Assembly: GCA_963810615.1 (NCBI GenBank)
Contig: CAWEOA010000008.1
Location: 248,001-312,000 of the forward strand
DNA from: JARRQJ01 sp963810615
GTDB taxonomy: Bacteria > Pseudomonadota > Gammaproteobacteria > DRLM01
Length of the DNA: 64,000 bases
Direction: 5' to 3'
The translations under genes and the position numbers were made by a program. Below the pieces are notes generated by a model. It was given only the letters and a program-made list of their open reading frames with translations, searched no databases and was not told where the DNA came from. How positions within the stretch are numbered: position 1 is the stretch's first letter; each line of letters begins with the position of its first letter. Below are positions 14,955 to 23,950 of this stretch, piece after piece.

Positions 14955-15716
14955 ATGGCTGAAAAATATTCGCGTATTGCTATCGTGACTGGCTCCACAT
15001 CCGGTATTGGTGAAGCCACTGCGAGGAGGTTCGTGGCCGCCGGTTTTGGCGTGGTTGGAAACGGGCGAAATGCTAAAAAACTGGCGGCGATCGAGGAGGA
15101 AATCGGCTCTGCATTCTGCGGTGTTGCCGGCAATGCCGCAGACAATGCCGTGCTGGATAAGCTCTTTGCCGCGGCAGCAGAGCGTTTCGGCAGGCAAGCG
15201 GACATCGTCGTGGCCAATGCGGGACGGGGCTTGGGCGGGGCGGTCACGGATGCCGATCTGGCGCAATTCGAGGAGGTCCTGAAAATCAATGTGAGCGGCA
15301 CTCTCGCTCTGTTGCAGAAGGCCGCGCAGAAAATGGTAAGTGCGCAACAGAACAGATATCCAAAAACAGCCGCCGATATCATCATCATCGGTTCCGTGGT
15401 CGGACGGAATATATCGCCGTTCAGCGCGGTGTACGGCGCGTCCAAGTTTGCCGTGCATGCGCTGGCGGAGGGGTTGCGGCGCGAGGTGGGGCCGAAAGGG
15501 GTGCGGGTTTCTCTGGTCGAGCCCGGGATCGTTACGAGTGGGTTTCAGACCGTGGCGGGCTACAGCGTCGAGTTGCTGAACACCTTCAATGACAAATACG
15601 GTCCCTTGCTGATCGGCGATGATATAGCGAATGCCATCCATTTCATGGTTACCCAGCCGGCCCATGTGCATGTCAGCGATATTGTCGTGCGCCCTACGCG
15701 CCAGGATTATCCGTAA
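14955..15716 (+). CDS. Short-chain dehydrogenase/reductase (SDR)
   Basis: The 253-residue protein has all classical SDR elements: the nucleotide-binding TGSTSGIG near residues 12-19, NAG at about 88-90 (VVANAGRG), an active-site Ser in IIGSVVGR, and the YGASK catalytic Tyr and Lys. The PG motif (LVEPGIV) follows. It is closest in look to the YdfG-like NADP-dependent 3-hydroxy acid dehydrogenases, but the substrate cannot be told. The start at 14955 is used because GGGAGA lies 5 nt upstream; an in-frame ATG earlier at 14931 is less supported. It stands alone. Confidence 0.9.
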   Translation: MAEKYSRIAIVTGSTSGIGEATARRFVAAGFGVVGNGRNAKKLAAIEEEIGSAFCGVAGNAADNAVLDKLFAAAAERFGRQADIVVANAGRGLGGAVTDADLAQFEEVLKINVSGTLALLQKAAQKMVSAQQNRYPKTAADIIIIGSVVGRNISPFSAVYGASKFAVHALAEGLRREVGPKGVRVSLVEPGIVTSGFQTVAGYSVELLNTFNDKYGPLLIGDDIANAIHFMVTQPAHVHVSDIVVRPTRQDYP

Positions 15717-15903
15717 TTCTGAAAATTGATAAGCGATGTATGGGCAATTTTGATTGCGCCGTCAATGAAACGGGCGTTATGTGCTCATGGCTATCAAAAT
15801 GGTTTATTCGTAGCTTGTGTCTCGTCAAATGAACAAGCTATGCTTCTCATATGCGACGGAGCGTTTATGCGGCCTGGCTGATCGCGGAGGCGAATGAGGT
15901 TTT

Positions 15904-17139
15904 ATGGCGGTGCGGCGATTTGTTGTCTGCTTTGATGGTACCTGGAACTCGCCGGACAAGGGCGAGAATCCGACAAACGTTGTCAAGATCGTGCGCGCCA
16001 TCCGCAACGAGGCCGATGGCGTCAGTCAGGTCACCTTCTACGGCAAGGGTGTCGGCACGGGCAATGTGATGGACAAGATCGCGGGCGGCGCCTCCGGCGA
16101 GGGCCTTACCGCGAACATGATCGACGGGTATCGTTTCCTCGCCAACAATTACCAGGACCAGGACGAGATATACGTCTTCGGTTTTTCCCGGGGGGCGTAT
16201 ACCGCCCGCAGCCTGGTGGGATTCATCGGACTGGCAGGGATTATCTCGCCCCTGGGTCTGGGCGGCGGCCTGAAGTGTGCCATCGAGATTTATCGCAAGA
16301 CGGAACTGTCCCGGGAACAGAAGCTGGAGGCCATTCGCGCGCTAGACCTAGACCGAACCGAGGAGGTGCGCATCCGTTGTGTCGGCGTGTGGGACACGGT
16401 CGGCTCCCTGGGGATACCCGGTGACCTGGGGCGTCGGTTGCTGGGGGAGCGTTTCTACTTTCACGACGTGCAGCTCAACGACAAGGTGGATGTGGCATTG
16501 CATGCAGTCGCCATCGACGAGAAGCGCAGCGCCTTTGCGCCGACGCTGTGGGTGCGTCCCCAGAATGCCGTTCCCAGCCCCGGCCAGATTGTCGAGCAGG
16601 TGTGGTTCTCCGGTGTGCACTCCAATGTCGGGGGCTCCTATAAAGACGCCGGGCTCTCCGATGTGGCGATGGACTGGATGGTCAAGCGCGTTAGCCGCCT
16701 GACTGGCCTGGATTTCGATCAGCAATATCTCCAGACCTATGTGAAACCCGATGCATTCGGCAAGGGTGTGGAGAGTCGCACGGGGCTGTACAAGGACAGC
16801 GTACTCTATCCTTATCAACGCCTGATCAATCAAATCATCCCCAAGGGAAAGGGTTTTGGCGAGTGGTTCCGGACCAAGTTCCCCGCGCTCGATCGCCGCA
16901 ATATTCCCCCCAATGGACTCAAGACCATCAACGAGATGCTGCACGTCGCGGCGCTGGAGCGCTGGACCCGGCCCGAGATGAACGATTGTCCTGAGGATAA
17001 GGACTGCACGCCGAGTGATTACCGGCCGCCAAATCTGGAGGCGGTCATCCGCGCACAGCAGGACGGTCACGTTATACCGGTCGTGGGTTGGGATGGCGAT
17101 ATCCTGCCCACAAGCGCCGTGCCTTGGCCTAGTCTGTAG
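15904..17139 (+). CDS. DUF2235 alpha/beta-hydrolase (Tle1-like lipase family)
   Basis: The 411-residue protein begins VVCFDGTWN, the DUF2235 signature, and has the nucleophile motif GFSRGAYTAR (GxSxG) at about residues 97-106. It also contains CVGVWDTVGSLG and WFSGVHSNVGGSY, which carry the remaining conserved catalytic Asp and His candidates. DUF2235 includes the Tle1 phospholipase effectors of type VI secretion, but no immunity gene, VgrG or PAAR gene is next to it. A housekeeping or orphan hydrolase role is equally possible. No signal peptide is seen. Confidence 0.9.
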   Translation: MAVRRFVVCFDGTWNSPDKGENPTNVVKIVRAIRNEADGVSQVTFYGKGVGTGNVMDKIAGGASGEGLTANMIDGYRFLANNYQDQDEIYVFGFSRGAYTARSLVGFIGLAGIISPLGLGGGLKCAIEIYRKTELSREQKLEAIRALDLDRTEEVRIRCVGVWDTVGSLGIPGDLGRRLLGERFYFHDVQLNDKVDVALHAVAIDEKRSAFAPTLWVRPQNAVPSPGQIVEQVWFSGVHSNVGGSYKDAGLSDVAMDWMVKRVSRLTGLDFDQQYLQTYVKPDAFGKGVESRTGLYKDSVLYPYQRLINQIIPKGKGFGEWFRTKFPALDRRNIPPNGLKTINEMLHVAALERWTRPEMNDCPEDKDCTPSDYRPPNLEAVIRAQQDGHVIPVVGWDGDILPTSAVPWPSL

Positions 17140-17151
17140 ATAAAGCGAACG

Positions 17152-17170
17152 GGCGGCAGGTAATGCCGCC
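17152..17170 (+). terminator. Hairpin after the DUF2235 gene
   Basis: GGCGGCA (17152-17158) and TGCCGCC (17164-17170) form a perfect 7-bp stem with a GGTAA loop 12 bp after the stop. There is no U-tract, so it may be a weak or factor-dependent terminator. Confidence 0.4.
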
Positions 17171-17271
17171 GATGTCAGCATGTAAATAGGTTAAAATCCA
17201 TTCAATTCCCGGCAGGCGTCTCGCGCCGATTAGCCTTGATCTTAGTCAATTACAAACAGGGATTATCAAGC

Positions 17272-17613
17272 ATGAGTGATTTACCGAAATGTCCGGCCTG
17301 TGGCTCGGAATACACCTACGAAGACGGAAATATGTATGTTTGCCCCGAATGCGCTCATGAATGGGGAAAGGATGCAGCGGCCGAAACGGCCGATGCCGGC
17401 CTGGGCGTTGTCGATGCCAACGGTAATACGCTGCAAGACGGCGATACGGTATCGGTGATCAAGGACCTCAAGGTCAAAGGCTCGTCCTCGGTGGTCAAGG
17501 TGGGCACCAAGGTCAAAAATATCCGCTTGGTGGACGGCGATCATAATATCGACTGTAAAATCGATGGCATCGGCGCGATGAAATTGAAGTCGGAGTTCGT
17601 GAAGAAGGTTTGA
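17272..17613 (+). CDS. YjdM/PhnA-type zinc ribbon protein
   Basis: This 113-residue protein has the YjdM/PhnA layout. An N-terminal zinc ribbon holds CPACGSEYTYEDGNMYVCPEC (two CxxC pairs at about residues 7-10 and 24-27), followed by a small beta domain with VVDANGNTLQDGDTVSVIKDLKVKGSS. The family is widespread; despite the historical PhnA name it is not the phosphonoacetate hydrolase and its role is unclear. The start is placed at MSDLPKC, the family N-terminus, rather than a longer frame from 17236. Confidence 0.92.
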   Translation: MSDLPKCPACGSEYTYEDGNMYVCPECAHEWGKDAAAETADAGLGVVDANGNTLQDGDTVSVIKDLKVKGSSSVVKVGTKVKNIRLVDGDHNIDCKIDGIGAMKLKSEFVKKV

Positions 17614-17691
17614 TTGCCTGTTGATGAAAAAATGTGAATCGCGCGTAACGGCTTGGGTCTCACGGTGTCGCCGTTAGCGCCAAAGGATGTT

Positions 17692-18108
17692 ATGAGCATC
17701 GAATATAAGATAAACGTTCCCGTCTCAACGGATCAATTCATAGGCTTGCTGCAGGCGTCGGGCCTGGGTGCGCGCAGGCCGGTTGACGATCGTGCATGCA
17801 TGCAGGGCATGGTGGAGAACAGCAATCTGATGGTAAGCGCCTGGGATGGTGACAAGCTGGTCGGCATAGCGCGCTCGATGACGGATTTTCATTATGCCTG
17901 TTATCTTTCCGACCTTGCGGTTGATAGAAAATATCAAGGTGGTGGTGTCGGGAGAATCCTGCAAATAATTACCCAAGAACAATTGGGTCCTAAGTGTAAA
18001 TTGATTCTGGTCGCCGCTCCCGCTACCAATGCCTATTATGAACATCTCGGTTTTACCAATAACCCAAGATGTTGGGTGCTGGATCGTGAGCAGAAAATCA
18101 GCGATTAA
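17692..18108 (+). CDS. GNAT family N-acetyltransferase
   Basis: The 138-residue protein shows the GNAT acetyl-CoA-binding motif A, LAVDRKYQGGGVGRIL (about residues 78-93, with the Q/RxxGxG/A core), preceded by the beta4 strand CYLSDLAV. Motif B follows (YYEHLGF). The acceptor substrate cannot be predicted. AAGGATG just upstream of the ATG supports the start over an earlier frame from 17653. It stands alone between YjdM and the permease. Confidence 0.88.
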   Translation: MSIEYKINVPVSTDQFIGLLQASGLGARRPVDDRACMQGMVENSNLMVSAWDGDKLVGIARSMTDFHYACYLSDLAVDRKYQGGGVGRILQIITQEQLGPKCKLILVAAPATNAYYEHLGFTNNPRCWVLDREQKISD

Positions 18109-18281
18109 TGGGCTCGCTCTGCAAGTATGCCACTCACATTATTCAATTTCCCGACGCATAGTAGCTTGGGCCGCGTTTATATGTTTGGCAATTGAGCCTA
18201 TCTTAAAATCGGATTTATGCCCTTTAGGGTAGAAGTTTAGGATCAGGAGATCATAACTAATTATGAGGTTACAATGCATTA

Positions 18282-18337
18282 CTCCCCTCACCCCAGCCCT
18301 CTCCCAGAGGGAAGAGCGAAGCGCTGGGTGCGGGGGT
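18282..18337. repeat. Palindromic repeat of the C-rich family
   Basis: CCCTCTCCCAGAGGGAAGAG with flanking CCCCTCACCCCAG and GGGTGCGGGGG forms a palindrome related to those at 1190-1372. It occupies part of the 314-bp gap between the GNAT and permease genes, in which no gene is seen. Confidence 0.45.
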
Positions 18338-18422
18338 ATAGGCGCTATGTGCGAAAAAGACGCGCGATTGATTTTAAGAACTTTCCAAGATTGAGATCGG
18401 TTCTTAAGATAACAAGGCCGCT

Positions 18423-19727
18423 ATGAGCGATTCCGAATCGGGAAAAGTCGGATTCTGGGAGGTCACCGCCATTGGGGTCGGCGGCATGGTCGGCGGCGGT
18501 ATCTTCGCCGTGCTCGGTCTGTCGGTGGAACTGACCCACGGCGGCGCGCCTGTGGCCTTCCTGCTGGCGGGTATCGTGGCACTGGTCACGGCCTATTCTT
18601 ATGCGCGGCTCTCTGTCGCGTTTCCCAGTCAGGGCGGGACGGTGACATTTCTGGATCGGGCCTTCGGTCCCGGCCTGTTAACCGGGACTGCGAATATCCT
18701 GCTCTGGATCAGCTATATCGTCATGCTGTCCCTTTATGCCTACGCCTTTGGCAGCTACGGTGCCTCTTTGCTGCCGTCCTCATCCGCGCCGTTTTGGAAG
18801 CATGTGTTGATCAGCGCCAGCATCATCGGCATAACGGGATTGAATCTGCTGAGTGCCAAGCTGATCGGTGAGGCGGAGGATTGGATCGTGTTTATCAAAC
18901 TGGTGATCCTGATCATCTTCATCGCCGTGGGCATTTGGGGAATTGACGGCGCGCGGTTGGCGCCGTCGGCATGGCCGGCCCCGCTGCATGTGGTGGCGGG
19001 CGGGATGATCATCTTTCTCGCCTATGAGGGATTCGAACTCATCGCCAACAGCGCGCAGGATGTGCGCACGCCTGCCAAGACCTTGCCGCGCGCCTTTTAT
19101 TCAGCAGTGGGTTTCGTGATCGTCCTCTATGTGCTCATCGCCGTGGTGACGGTCGGTACCCTGCCGGTGGCCAAGATCGTCGCGGCCCAGGACTACGCAT
19201 TGGCCGAGGCGGCCAAGCCGTTCCTGGGCCAGGCCGGATTTCTGCTCATCGCCGTGGCCGCCATGCTGTCGACGGCGTCGGCCATCAATGCCACCCTGTA
19301 CGGTACGGCGCGGCTGAGCTATATCATCGCCAAGGACGGCGAGCTGCCCCGCGAATTGGAGAGAAAGGTGTGGAACGAGCCCATCGAGGGTTTGTTGATC
19401 ACGGCCGGAGCGACCATGCTCATCGCCAATCTGGTCGATCTGTCGAATATGTCGATCATGGGTAGTATCGGGTTTCTGTTGATCTTTGCAGCGGTGAACG
19501 CCGCCAATGCCAAGCTGGCCGCGGAAACCGGGAGTAGGCGCTGGCTGTCGCTGATTGGTGTCGGACTGTGCCTCAGCGCTTTGGCAAGCCTGCTGTGGCA
19601 GAGTACGGAGCGTTCCCCCGGACAATTGTGGATTCCGGTGATAATGATAGGGGCGGCTTTCCTGATCGAGGCCGGTTATCGCCTGGTCATGGGTCGCAGC
19701 CTCCGAATATCGAAGTCCGCAGATTGA
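18423..19727 (+). CDS. APC-superfamily amino acid permease
   Basis: The 434-residue protein has twelve predicted membrane helices and the APC start motif GVGGMVGGGIFAVLGLS (about residues 19-35), the glycine-rich unwound segment of helix 1 that binds substrate. FLAYEGFELIANSAQDVRTPAKTLPRA at about 201-227 is the conserved helix 6/loop segment of the family. It is probably a proton- or sodium-coupled transporter of amino acids or polyamines in the inner membrane; the substrate is unknown. Confidence 0.9.
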   Translation: MSDSESGKVGFWEVTAIGVGGMVGGGIFAVLGLSVELTHGGAPVAFLLAGIVALVTAYSYARLSVAFPSQGGTVTFLDRAFGPGLLTGTANILLWISYIVMLSLYAYAFGSYGASLLPSSSAPFWKHVLISASIIGITGLNLLSAKLIGEAEDWIVFIKLVILIIFIAVGIWGIDGARLAPSAWPAPLHVVAGGMIIFLAYEGFELIANSAQDVRTPAKTLPRAFYSAVGFVIVLYVLIAVVTVGTLPVAKIVAAQDYALAEAAKPFLGQAGFLLIAVAAMLSTASAINATLYGTARLSYIIAKDGELPRELERKVWNEPIEGLLITAGATMLIANLVDLSNMSIMGSIGFLLIFAAVNAANAKLAAETGSRRWLSLIGVGLCLSALASLLWQSTERSPGQLWIPVIMIGAAFLIEAGYRLVMGRSLRISKSAD

Positions 19728-19763
19728 AGGGTATGATGGGATCCGAGGAAATACGGGATAAGA

Positions 19764-19854
19764 TGTCATTTCTAAACTTAGCGAGAAATCTGGTTGTTCA
19801 TTTTCAGGCGTAATGGTGGCAAAACAAGATTTCTCGCTAAGGCTCGAAATGACA
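19764..19854. repeat. 91-bp MITE-like inverted repeat element
   Basis: The ends TGTCATTTC (19764-19772) and GAAATGACA (19846-19854) are exact inverted repeats. Inside them CTTAGCGAGAAATC (19777-19790) pairs exactly with GATTTCTCGCTAAG (19828-19841). The element can fold into one long hairpin with a 37-nt loop. It has no coding capacity and resembles the TGTCATTTCGAGC/GCGAGAAATC intergenic repeats seen in many bacterial genomes. Confidence 0.7.
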
Positions 19855-19931
19855 GTAGTGAGGACAAGAAGGCATTAACTGCCTGGGGCGAATTTCAAGC
19901 TTAGAGTCGATCACGGCTACGGTGAAAATAG

Positions 19932-20270
19932 ATGGACGATGCAGAGATCGAAAAATTCAAAATGACCTTGCTGCGTCTCAGGGCAGAGCTGCAGGACATG
20001 GAGGAAACGTCCAAGGAAGCCGGCAAGCCCGTCGAACTGGATCAGGCCAGCGTGGGCAGGCTTTCCCGAATGGATGCCATGCAGGCGCAGCAAATGGCTC
20101 AGGAGTCCGAGCGGAGACGCCAGCAGCAACTCGTCAGGATCGAGGCTGCCTTGCGGCGCATCGCGTCAGGCGATTACGGCTACTGCTTTGTTTGCGGGGA
20201 AGAAATCGATGTGCGCCGCCTTAGTGTAGATCCAAGTAATACGCGCTGCATCAATTGCGTCGAGCCGTGA
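19932..20270 (+). CDS. DksA/TraR family C4 zinc-finger protein
   Basis: The 112-residue protein has a long N-terminal coiled coil and a C-terminal zinc finger CFVCGEEIDVRRLSVDPSNTRCINC, with Cys pairs at about residues 87/90 and 108/111. This is the DksA/TraR architecture, but shorter than DksA (about 150) and longer than TraR (about 73), like the YbiI-type members. Such proteins can enter the secondary channel of RNA polymerase. Whether this one has the acidic tip residues needed for that cannot be told with certainty. Confidence 0.88.
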   Translation: MDDAEIEKFKMTLLRLRAELQDMEETSKEAGKPVELDQASVGRLSRMDAMQAQQMAQESERRRQQQLVRIEAALRRIASGDYGYCFVCGEEIDVRRLSVDPSNTRCINCVEP

Positions 20271-20330
20271 AGCGGGTCTGCAGGTCTACCTAGAGAGAAG
20301 TCCCACCTGGAAATGGAGCGATAAGCAAAG

Positions 20331-20562
20331 GTTACATCTGTCATTTTGATGAATGTAAAAAGAGACAAGGTGAGCGAGGTTTCCGAAGTTTATTCGGTCG
20401 TAGATATGATTTGATCGTCGTCGTCCGCGTCAAACACATGATGAGCCGGACGGGCCGGTCACGGATCGATTGGCGAAAATCGCAGGAATCGAGAAGACCG
20501 ATACCCTGCGTGCCTTTAAGGCCTATTCCAAGCATGATCTGGAATCGATGTTTGCCATATAG
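20331..20562 (+). pseudogene. Frameshifted Lrp/AsnC ligand-binding-domain protein
   Basis: Three consecutive pieces in different frames together spell a small stand-alone Lrp/AsnC effector (RAM) domain: VTSVILMNVKRDKVSE plus VSEVYSVV, then RYDLIVVVRVKH, then VTDRLAKIAGIEKTDTLRA and KAYSKHDLESMFAI to the stop at 20562. The normal family reads VSEVYSVaGRYDLI...GIxKTxTLxAFxxYSxHDLExMF. At least two frameshifts are needed, about a dozen residues are missing between KVSE and VSEVYS, and no proper start codon remains. A run of eight T follows the stop. The rest of 20271-20712 shows no gene. Confidence 0.75.
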
Positions 20563-20712
20563 TTTTTTTTAGCAGGCGACGTAGGCTGGAGTGTTTACTA
20601 TCGTTCGGTTCTCTTCGCGGCTGAATGGCATCTTGCAGGACTTGGCTCTTCAGTGGGGCGCGCCGACAAGCATCCCCGTGGGTATGTTGCGCAGTTCTGC
20701 GCGTTCATGGAT

Positions 20713-21966
20713 TTACGGCTGCCGCAAATCCAGTTCGGGTTCCACTTCGGTGCCGGGATGCATTTCCAGGGCGGCCTGAGAGGTGCGCACCATGGGCACG
20801 AATTCGCCCTGTTCCTCGGCGGGGAGCGGTGGACGCACGCGCATGTAGTGGCGAGAGGCGACGGCAAGCACTATCAGCAGGGCGCAGAAATACATCAGCA
20901 GCATCGGCGGCCCGAAGGCCGACATCAAGGTGCCGGCGGCGGCCGGACCGCAGGCGGCGCCGATACCGTAGGTCAGCAACAAACCGCAGGTGGCTTCCAG
21001 GGCTTCATTGGCGCCCAGGTGATCGTTCATGTGGGCCACGCATAAGGCGTAGATGGGGAAGGTGAAGCCCCCGAATAAGGATATGCAGATCACCAGGGCG
21101 AGGGGAAGCCATTGTGCCACGGCAAACGCCGCCACGGCGGCGACCGCGCCGGCCATGCTGACGATCATCAGTATCCGGCGCCGGTCGCGGGTGTCGGACA
21201 GGCGGCCGATGGGTAGTTGCAACAGCGCACCGCCCAGAACGGCGCTGCTCATGAAGGTGGCGATCCAGGTGTTGGATAGTCCGATGCCCTTGGCGAACAC
21301 TGCTCCCATGCCCCAGAACGCTCCCAGCAGCATTCCGGCGATCAGGGTGCCGATTACTCCCAGCGGCGCCTTGTCGAACAAATAAGCGAGGCGTAGCGTC
21401 GGGGTGGAGATGGGTTGCGGCTCTATTAGTCGAGTGAGGGCCACGGGTACCAGTCCCAGTGTATACAGGATTGCGATGATGGCGAAGGGCACGAAGCTGT
21501 CGACACTGTTGAACAACAACAGGTATTGTCCCGCTGCCATGGCCAGCATGTTTACGGTCATATACAGGGCGAACACCCGGCCGCGCTGTTGATTGCTCGC
21601 CTGGGTGTTCAGCCAGCTTTCGATCACCATATACAGGCCGACGCCGCAGATGCCGGTAATCAGGCGCAGCGCCGCCCATGCCCACGGATCGATGATCATG
21701 GCGTGGGTGAGGATGGCGGTCGAGGCCACCGCCGCCATGACGGCGAAGGCGCGGATGTGGCCGATGCGGTTGATGAGCGGCGGGCAAACAAAGGCGCCGG
21801 CGATGAAGCCCAGGAAATACGCCGACATCACCAGGCCGGTCACCACCTCGGAGAAATTCTCCAGCGTGGCGCGCATGCCCAGCAGGGTGCCGAGGAAGCC
21901 GGAACCGATAAGGATGATGCCGATGCCGAACAGCAGGGAAAAGATGGAGGAGACCAGGGTGATCAT
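20713..21966 (-). CDS. MFS transporter (YcaD-like)
   Basis: A 417-residue, twelve-helix major facilitator. The loop 2-3 motif lies at about residues 68-78 (PPLINRIGHIRAFA) and its repeat at GRLSDTRDRRRILM. IILIGSGFLGTLLGMRA near the start and WLNTQASNQQRGRVFALYM resemble the YcaD-like subgroup, whose substrate is not established. The ATG at 21966 with GGAGCG upstream fits the family N-terminus; a longer frame from 22062 adds 32 unlikely residues. The cytoplasmic C-tail is acidic. Confidence 0.87.
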   Translation of the reverse strand: MITLVSSIFSLLFGIGIILIGSGFLGTLLGMRATLENFSEVVTGLVMSAYFLGFIAGAFVCPPLINRIGHIRAFAVMAAVASTAILTHAMIIDPWAWAALRLITGICGVGLYMVIESWLNTQASNQQRGRVFALYMTVNMLAMAAGQYLLLFNSVDSFVPFAIIAILYTLGLVPVALTRLIEPQPISTPTLRLAYLFDKAPLGVIGTLIAGMLLGAFWGMGAVFAKGIGLSNTWIATFMSSAVLGGALLQLPIGRLSDTRDRRRILMIVSMAGAVAAVAAFAVAQWLPLALVICISLFGGFTFPIYALCVAHMNDHLGANEALEATCGLLLTYGIGAACGPAAAGTLMSAFGPPMLLMYFCALLIVLAVASRHYMRVRPPLPAEEQGEFVPMVRTSQAALEMHPGTEVEPELDLRQP

Positions 21967-22157
21967 GGATTGCAGCGCTCCGCGGCGTAAGGCCAAGGCG
22001 GATACGTTATCGGTGATTTTGGTTCGGGCTTGAGAAACACGGCGACTCCGGTATGCGAGCAAACGGGTCGATTACTGTAACGGACCGGAACGCGGATATG
22101 AAGGGCGGATTCAGCGCGGCTTGGAATTGATTTCTCTTATCCCCGTAATGCCAATGC

Positions 22158-22213
22158 AAAAAATCGCCGTCCTGCAGGCGTCCGCTGTTTGCGGTTGCCT
22201 ACGGGACGGCGAT
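22158..22213 (-). terminator. Rho-independent terminator of the metallophosphoesterase gene
   Basis: Read on the minus strand, ATCGCCGTCC (22213-22204) pairs exactly with GGACGGCGAT (22172-22163), with a smaller CCGC/GCGG stem in the loop, and six T residues follow (A-run at 22158-22163). It lies 14 bp after the stop codon at 22227. Confidence 0.8.
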
Positions 22214-22226
22214 GAGCGTCTTCTAC

Positions 22227-23474
22227 TTACTGGGGCAGCGTCGCTGATTGCAGGACCTGCGTAGGGCCGAACTGGTCATTGAAGCCGTAGACTTTGATGT
22301 CCACATGGCCGCTGCGGTGTACTCTGACCGTCGCCCAGGCATAGTCTCGGTCGGTCTGCGGGTTGACCGTGGCGTCAGTGGGGGCCGCTTCAAAGGGTGA
22401 GCCGCCGGAGCCAACCAGCACCTGCCACGCCTTGCCGCCCTGATCCTGGGTGGGTTGCGACATGTGGTAGATGTGCTCGTGGCCGCAGAAGTAGGTGGCA
22501 TTGTACTGCTCTATCACGCTCCAGAAGGCATCCCGGCTGGTCGGGTCGTTGTCCAGGCCGGCGGGATGATCCGGATTGGGAGCAGTGGCATCGGCGCCGA
22601 AGTAGTAGGTGTACGCCGGCTTGTGGCCGAACACAAAGATGTGCTGCATGCCGCGGGACTTGGCGGCGGCCAGGTCATTGCTCAGCCACACCACGGGCGC
22701 GTGGGCGTCGTCGCCGACGGGGTCGGTGTTGATCACCACAAAATGCGAGCCGTTGAAATCGAAGCTGTATGACAGCTGGCTTTGATCCGTGGCCAAGCCG
22801 TCGGCGGGGCCGTTGTTGGAAACGTTCTCGAAGACGGGAGCGTGGCCGAACATAGTCGTCAGACGGCTGTCGTCGAGGATCAGGTCGCCCATGTTGGCGC
22901 GCCAGGCGTTCTCGTTGACTACCTGAGCCTTCTTTTTTGATCCATCCGGACAGGTCTTGCACTGTACTTCGTGATTGCCGGGTACGGGCACCACATAGGT
23001 ACCGGTCTCCATCAGATCGGCCACCATGCCGCGCCAGAAGGCGTACTCTTTGCTCATTCTCACCAGATCCGAAGCGACGATGGCATCCACGGTGCTGGTG
23101 TCGACGGGGACATCGGCATTGCCATAACCCATGATCATGTCACCGTTGAAGAACAGGAAGTCTGATTTTTGGTCTTCCACCGTGCGGATGATCCGTGACC
23201 AGGCCTTGGTGTTCTGATGCCAGTTCTGGTCCTGGCCGGAGACGGGCTGGGTGGTCGGATCCGCTTTGGCCGGATTGGAATCCTGGCGCGAATCGCCCAC
23301 AGTGGAGAAAGACAGAACGACGGGATCGAAATCACGATCTTCATGGTTGGCGTGATGGTTGTATTGCTGCTGCCAGCCGTGATCGACGTCGGTGTCCGCC
23401 TGCGCCGGTTGCATGTACAGCGGGGACAGGGCGAAGACCATGGCCGTCGCCGTGTAGCGAATTGTTCTCAACAT
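22227..23474 (-). CDS. Exported calcineurin-like metallophosphoesterase
   Basis: The 415-residue protein has a signal peptide (TATAMVFALSPLYMQPAQA) and the full set of metallophosphoesterase metal-binding blocks in order: GDSR (about 60), NGDMI (about 110), GNHE (about 166), FGHKPAY (about 283) and CGHEHIYH (about 333). It is therefore a periplasmic or secreted dimetal phosphoesterase, resembling purple-acid-phosphatase-like enzymes. The substrate is unknown. AAGGAAC precedes the ATG. A long hairpin terminator follows. A Pho-box-like triple repeat lies about 120 bp upstream but faces the other way. Confidence 0.9.
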   Translation of the reverse strand: MLRTIRYTATAMVFALSPLYMQPAQADTDVDHGWQQQYNHHANHEDRDFDPVVLSFSTVGDSRQDSNPAKADPTTQPVSGQDQNWHQNTKAWSRIIRTVEDQKSDFLFFNGDMIMGYGNADVPVDTSTVDAIVASDLVRMSKEYAFWRGMVADLMETGTYVVPVPGNHEVQCKTCPDGSKKKAQVVNENAWRANMGDLILDDSRLTTMFGHAPVFENVSNNGPADGLATDQSQLSYSFDFNGSHFVVINTDPVGDDAHAPVVWLSNDLAAAKSRGMQHIFVFGHKPAYTYYFGADATAPNPDHPAGLDNDPTSRDAFWSVIEQYNATYFCGHEHIYHMSQPTQDQGGKAWQVLVGSGGSPFEAAPTDATVNPQTDRDYAWATVRVHRSGHVDIKVYGFNDQFGPTQVLQSATLPQ

Positions 23475-23594
23475 GACCTGTTCCTTTTTTTGTGGTGAGA
23501 TGAAACGAATTTATGTCCATCGGCTCTAGCTTGAGCAAGACCGACCAATCGGTGACGATAGTGGAAATCGATGACAGCTCTATGACGGGGCCAA

Positions 23595-23623
23595 GTGTCA
23601 TATTTCTGAAATATCATTGTCAT
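23595..23623. promoter_or_regulatory. Pho-box-like triple 7-mer with 11-bp period
   Basis: GTGTCAT, CTGAAAT and TTGTCAT at 23595, 23606 and 23617 are spaced by 4 bp each, like the CTGTCAT direct repeats bound by PhoB. The orientation is opposite to the phosphoesterase gene it would control, so this is only a candidate. No gene was found in 23475-23950. Confidence 0.25.
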
Positions 23624-23950
23624 ATCGGGTGCGGGTGAGTATGGGTCTACGGGTAGGACGCCGACATTTTACTAGGCAGCAGACAAAGCCATGCCGCGAT
23701 CAAGCCGTCAGAATGATGAATGGAGGATTATGTTTCAGGCATGCTCTGTGAGTGTGAGGCGGACGGCAGGCGTTACCGAGAAGTCGGGTTTCTCCGCGGA
23801 TGATGGTGGTCCATTGACTTGAATCACGTGCCGGTTCGCCGGCTTTGCAGAGTGAAAGTCCGACCGACCGGATGGCTTATCATATGTTGCATGTTAAGCC
23901 ATCCAGAACAAGAAGCCCGGCAAACCCCGGGTGCCTTGTCCTGGGGCTGA

